Below are positions 59,876-64,000 of a stretch of DNA of 64,000 nucleotides, piece after piece; position 1 is the stretch's first letter, and every line of letters begins with the position of its first letter. The DNA is taken from positions 95,446,540 to 95,510,539 of the forward strand of contig OZ020269.1 of the NCBI GenBank assembly GCA_963971225.1, in the 5' to 3' direction. This DNA comes from Melieria omissa (taxonomy: Eukaryota > Arthropoda > Insecta > Diptera > Ulidiidae). The position numbers were made by a program, and so were the translations under genes. The notes under the pieces are model-generated. The model saw only the letters and a list, made by a program, of their open reading frames with translations, was not told the DNA's origin and did no database searches.

Positions 59876-60393
59876 CCCTTTCGACCTCGAATTTTACCCT
59901 GTGTCTCGATATTACTTTTTGACTAAGAACACTTACATTTGTCTAAGAAGTGTTCACACTACATTTGAAGTCGCCACACCTATTTGTTAGAGTTTTAGAT
60001 CTAGTTTATTTTTGAACAATTTTAGCTTAAAACGGGTTAAATAAATTTTGTATCAGTATTTTTTAGTTACAGAAAAATTATTAAATATTTATGGAAAAAT
60101 ACAAAGTTATCACTTTTTGATTTTATTTAACCATTATTAAAAAAACAGTGTTTTGATCAAACGCGCTTAATTCGTAGACTTCAATTAGAACACAAACTTT
60201 CCCTGATATCGCTGCAAACTATTGGAAATTATTTTGGGGATAACAATAAAATTTTTGTAATTTGCTTTGAATTCACTTCTAAAAATATTAATTTGTGGGT
60301 GTGTACTTAAATTAAACCCATAAATCAATCGTAGCTTTTGCTATAAGATGACAAATAGGTGAAGTTGCTCTTAGGCAACTTTGGGGTCGAAAG
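59876..60393. mobile_element. piggyBac-type MITE family of about 520 bp, copy 3
   Basis: TTAA at 59872-59875. Begins CCCTTTCGACCTCG and ends GGGGTCGAAAG, with the last bases and right TTAA decayed. Co-linear with 10757-11277 throughout. It contains the empty site ATTAAACCCATAAATCAATC used to date the nested insertion at 24464. Confidence 0.8.
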
Positions 60394-61101
60394 CTAATAA
60401 CATAAGTCAGTAAAATTAAGTAGATATATGCTTTTAATCCCAAATTTTTGCGCAATATTTTTGGAGAATATTCGGCGTGCTGTTTGTAGAAAAAAATTCA
60501 TTTTGAATCTGTGCTGATGTGAGAAAAAGTTGAGTTATTATGATACAAGGTTAGGTAAGGTGAGTGTGTGCAATCACAGTTGCACTTCCACTTGAAGATC
60601 TGAACAAGGATCCACAAATTAGAAAAAGGCTCTTCATAAAAGTGGAGGAATGTTAAACTGGTTCTTAACTTGGAATCAGTCAACATCAACTCGACTTCTT
60701 GTAAGTTCAGCATCAGCTTTCTCGTCCAGGCCAGAAAGGCACCTAGAGGCTAAAAAGCAGTGTTTCAAAAGTGTTTCTGTAGAGCTGAAGTGTGGTAGAG
60801 AAGAAGAGAGTTGAGTGACACAGAAATTGTTCTACTTATCGTCTATGTTTGTTTTCCATCATCACAGCTTTTGCAGACATCATTGTAACATATGTGAGGG
60901 CCCATTTTACTACTAAAAAATACCATTAAAAAATACAAAATTATGATACAAAATACAAAGTAACGTATATACGTATGTACCATAGTTAAGCAAACTAAAA
61001 AATCCTTTCTTTAATTATCTTCATTTTTCAATGTGAACAATATACATTCTAGGTATTTCAAATCTGTACGTAAGGAACAAAAGCGTTAATGGCATTCAAA
61101 T
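60394..61101. other. intergenic, no gene seen
   Basis: AT-rich, no recognisable repeat or gene. Confidence 0.45.
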
Positions 61102-61617
61102 TCAATTCCTTTTAGCATTTGGCAATTTTCTTATTAAATATACAATATAAATCTGTGATAAATAGTATACAAGTATTTCACAAAAATCCTCCTCTGCGAC
61201 CATTGTCGTAACTTTAGCTAGTCGCCTCTTTGAGTGGACAACCACAATTTTCCCACAAGTTATCTCCATCGTCGATGCCGTCTCGATGTCTACGCCAGCA
61301 TCACAAATCTCACAGCTGAAATAACATTTGAACAGCAATTCTACGAAGCAGACGTTGTATGTACATAGTTTGGTATGAATTTCCACTTCACCGGCTGTTT
61401 TGGCTGTGCTGCCAGCCACAACTTTATTGACGTGTAAATTTAATTTGGGCGCAACATTGGAAAGACATTTCGTTGTATTGGTGGTGCGGTTTCGTTTGCT
61501 GTATTGGCAATTTATGCAAATAAATTCCTTTTTTGCCATCGAATTCCTTGTCTTCGAAACATTGTTGAGACAAGTGTAGTCGAAAAGATAAATAATAAAT
61601 TTGCCTTGCGGTCTCAA
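61102..61617 (-). CDS. hypothetical 171-codon ORF with CxxC motifs
   Basis: Not recognised. An open frame on the minus strand, long for this AT-rich context. It begins MRPQGKFIIYLFDYTCLNNV, then has FICINCQYSKRNR (C-x2-C), VNKVVAGSTAKTAGEVEIHT, and FKCYFSCEICDAGVDIETAS (second C-x2-C), and ends LIRKLPNAKRN. The cysteine pairs might bind zinc, or the protein might be chance. Another frame, open from 61858 to 61424 and starting MILATLLPGAATLCCG (signal-peptide-like), overlaps it. A single frameshift or a short intron could join the two. No splice sites were established. (GT)n lies upstream at 61,968-61,984. Confidence 0.25.
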   Translation of the reverse strand: MRPQGKFIIYLFDYTCLNNVSKTRNSMAKKEFICINCQYSKRNRTTNTTKCLSNVAPKLNLHVNKVVAGSTAKTAGEVEIHTKLCTYNVCFVELLFKCYFSCEICDAGVDIETASTMEITCGKIVVVHSKRRLAKVTTMVAEEDFCEILVYYLSQIYIVYLIRKLPNAKRN

Positions 61618-61859
61618 TTACTCGTTCGGCCAATACGTTGTGTCGCTGCTCATTGGCAAAGTGCCGTGCGACACTTGTAAACTTCAACTCTTTGAATTCG
61701 ACATGAATAAATTGACGAGTGCGCGTTGGGGCGAGACCGAGCAGAGCGTTGTCAGTGATGAATAAATTGGAAAGTGGGCTGCAGGAATTCGGAAAGACCG
61801 CAGATTTTAGACCGCAACACAATGTGGCAGCACCTGGCAGCAAAGTGGCCAAAATCAAT

Positions 61860-62380
61860 AATTAGGATTTTACAAATGCGCGCCAAATGTTTGTATAAAG
61901 TCAGTCAGTGGTGCTGCTGTTGTTCTGGTTGTTATTTATTGCCTGCTGCTTTACAATCTATGTGTTTGTGTGTGTGTGTGTGTGGCATTTATGCGTTGGG
62001 GCTTTTGGGATATTGTAAGCAAATTTGGCTTGCGGGAATATGTAATAAATTTCCATGGCAGCTAATTGATTTGAAATATGAAAACCAAATAAAATCAAAA
62101 TTCAGAACAAGTATGAATTTATTATTGATACATTGTGGTTTTATAAACGAGGCATTGCTTCAAAGCCATTTTCAGTTAATAAAACGAAATGGAATTTCTT
62201 TTAGTTATGCGATTTGATTTGAAGCTCTGGCGTGCATACATTTTCTTCTGCATTATTGATTGATTCAGTGAGAACTTAGTTTTTTTGCTACATACAGTTT
62301 ATATCTTTAAAGACATTGATTGATTTTTGAGGAACAGAGTGTTGACTATTTTTAAACTGCACTGAGACCAGGATTGATCT
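61860..62380. other. intergenic, no gene supported
   Basis: Contains a (TG)n run at 61,968-61,984. The + ORF across 61,774-62,217 spans this microsatellite and shows no domain. Confidence 0.45.
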
Positions 62381-62383
62381 ATT

Positions 62384-63106
62384 GTGCCTCCTACAAATGT
62401 TAGAGTACATCCCCTAGACCTACCGCCCTAATGAAACTTAGTATTCGCGGGGGTCTAGGTGTTTGGCGTCCTCTTCTGCAAGCCAAAACTGGCCCAGGTA
62501 ACGCAACCTGCTGCGACAAGCCGCATTACGGTGCATTATAATGTGTTCGGGAGTCTCCTCTGCTGTTTCGCAGAGTCTACAGACGCTGTATGCATGTGTT
62601 TCCTCAATCTGCAATGCCCAGTTAGAAGACCTGTGACCTCTAAGCTGGTTTCTCCTTAGTTTGAGGCATTCTTCACTCCATTTGGGGTTATAATCTTTGA
62701 TGAAGATTCTCGATTGCCTGAGACCGGAGGCGCTAGTCCAGTGTTCTGTGTTCCTGGTCCTTTCCTCAAGTCTCAGTGACTCCGTTATGGCGCTTTTCCC
62801 CAGCCCAATAAAGGGTTCAGGTCCTAGGAGGGGCGTGGCAGCCGCGGTTCTAGCGAAGCTGTCCGCTTCCTCGTTTCCTTTGATACCTCTGTGTCCTGGA
62901 ACCCAGATGATCTTCACCTGGTTGCATTTGCCCAGTGCATTCAATGCCTCAATGCATTCCAGCACTAATCCTGAGGTTATCTCATATGAGATTAGTGCTT
63001 TGATGGCTGCTTGGCTGTCGGAGCAGATGACGATGTCCTGTCCTCTGTACGCACGCTCGATGTTTATTTGCACGCAGAGCCTGATTGCTGCGAATCGTAA
63101 CAAAAC
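62384..63106 (-). mobile_element. 5'-truncated non-LTR retrotransposon, intact RNase H tail
   Basis: An uninterrupted 221-codon frame (63103-62438) encodes most of an RNase H domain with the catalytic-region motif CSDSQAAIKAL and WVPGHRGIKGNEEADSFART, preceded by AIRLCVQINIERAYRG. After it comes the usual C-terminal segment with LRGHRSSNW and CRLCETAEETPEHIIMHRNAAC (C-x2-C-x8-H-x4-H type), ending in a stop. The family is the group of insect non-LTR elements that carry RNase H after reverse transcriptase. The frame is cut abruptly near 63,106, so reverse transcriptase is missing. Absence of stops suggests that this copy is younger than those at 15.3 and 55.6 kb. Confidence 0.85.
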
Positions 63107-63889
63107 TGACTCATTTTTGAAGCAGTCAGTTCAGGTTTATGCAAGAAAGAAAATTTCAGGAGAAAGGGGCACTTTTCACCAGCCCAATTTTCAGATGATA
63201 ACTTTGGAATCATTAGACTCACAACAATTAAATTCACAACTAACTTACTTTTTAGTCATGTCCTTCGACAGAGGGAATGGGGCGGGTATTGAACGGGGGG
63301 CATGGCACCACCCATACGAACAAAATTTTTTTAATGTAAATGTAAAATATTTTCAAGAGTGCAAGACAGCATCTCCCAAAAGTTCACCTTCGGTCGTACA
63401 CTAATTGTCAGAAAGGATTTGCTGTGTTTTTCGTGGGATTGGCAGGGAATTATTAAATATGAGCTCCCGTTCTGCAAAACTTTAAATATTAATTTGAACC
63501 TTCCACAATTGAACCGTCTGGAGGAAGTAATCGCCTAGAAATGATTTGCCTGAAGAAAAGACCTTGAAAATAAGTGTTTTCGTTTTAGAAATTCTGTTCA
63601 ACGCTCACCATAGTGAGATGTTTTAAGCGGAAACACAAACGAAAACATCTCACAATTGAATAAAACTCTTTGAAAATAATTATAAAGTTCTTACAATTAG
63701 AATTCTTTCACATATTCAATTAAGGATTCAATAAGTGAAAGTTTTCTCATTGGGTCCCTAGCGCTACTAGTTGGAGCTTCTTAGTGTTGCGTATCGACGT
63801 AAAAGTAATCGGTCAGAATGTGGACGTGTCTAGCGTAGTTCAACAGCGACTTGATGTCATGCTTGGGGACCTTCTACTACTTAACTTAA
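63107..63889. other. intergenic, no gene seen
   Basis: 63,386-63,404 matches the right end of the 37.6-kb hAT MITE (CACCTTCGGTCGTACACTA), but no left partner is visible. The rest is unassigned. Confidence 0.4.
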
Positions 63890-64000
63890 CTGGCCATGAC
63901 AACCCGTTATCGGGTTACGGCCTGCCGCAAAACTTCTCTCCAGGCGCCTCTGCTTCGCGCGCGCCTTCTCCAGTTGGTCACACCAAGAGATACCAGGGCC
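63890..64000. repeat. dispersed repeat, copy 3, cut by the window end
   Basis: TAACTGGCCATGACAACCCG, GGCCTGCCGCAAAACTTCTC and CTTCTCCAGTTGGTCACACC match copies 1 and 2. Confidence 0.65.

Noticed and set aside
62697..63404. 235-codon + strand ORF
   Set aside because: It is antisense to the RNase H frame, which has recognisable motifs; the + product has none and runs into unrelated sequence.

Overview
This is eukaryotic nuclear DNA from an AT-rich genome full of decayed transposons. Short introns with GT..AG borders, the two recognisable genes and the repeat types (mariner, piggyBac-like, hAT-like, RNase H-bearing non-LTR relics) point to a higher dipteran insect. A tephritid fruit fly is my best guess, but the genus is inference.

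Layout. Positions 1108-7147 (+) hold the last thirteen exons (about 853 codons) of the kinesin-3 motor gene unc-104 (KIF1A/KIF1B family). They end in the C-terminal PH domain; the motor half lies upstream of the window. A broken Tc1/mariner element sits in the intron that splits the PH domain. Downstream is a candidate 3' UTR of up to 5.8 kb ending at paired AATAAA signals near 12,900. A degenerate DD34D mariner follows (13,011-14,290), then a non-LTR relic (15.3-15.85 kb).

At 17-21 kb there is a compact gene cluster. A three-exon gene (17,187-17,600, +) encodes a 95-residue secreted, cysteine-paired, potentially N-glycosylated protein that I do not recognise. Tail-to-tail with it lies dynactin subunit 2/dynamitin (17,826-19,209, -, four exons, 381 aa). 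Further on, a two-exon minus-strand candidate gene (20,653-20,818) would encode a 35-residue microprotein and has three CACGTG E-boxes upstream. unc-104 and dynamitin both serve microtubule transport (a kinesin-3 motor, and a dynactin subunit acting with dynein), but nothing in the sequence shows that they are co-regulated.

From 21 to 64 kb I see no confident host gene. The region is a graveyard of mobile DNA. It contains TTAA-flanked piggyBac-type elements of several families, one nested in another with an empty-site comparison available inside the window, and a piggyBac transposase relic. It also contains hAT-type MITEs with 8-bp target duplications, a 0.88-kb inverted-repeat element with subterminal repeats, tRNA-derived SINE-like arrays, two RNase H-bearing non-LTR relics, long (AAAAT)n tracts in opposite orientations, and several degenerate satellites with units of about 100-200 bp. 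Two longer ORFs (57.8 kb +, 61.1 kb -) are listed with low confidence.
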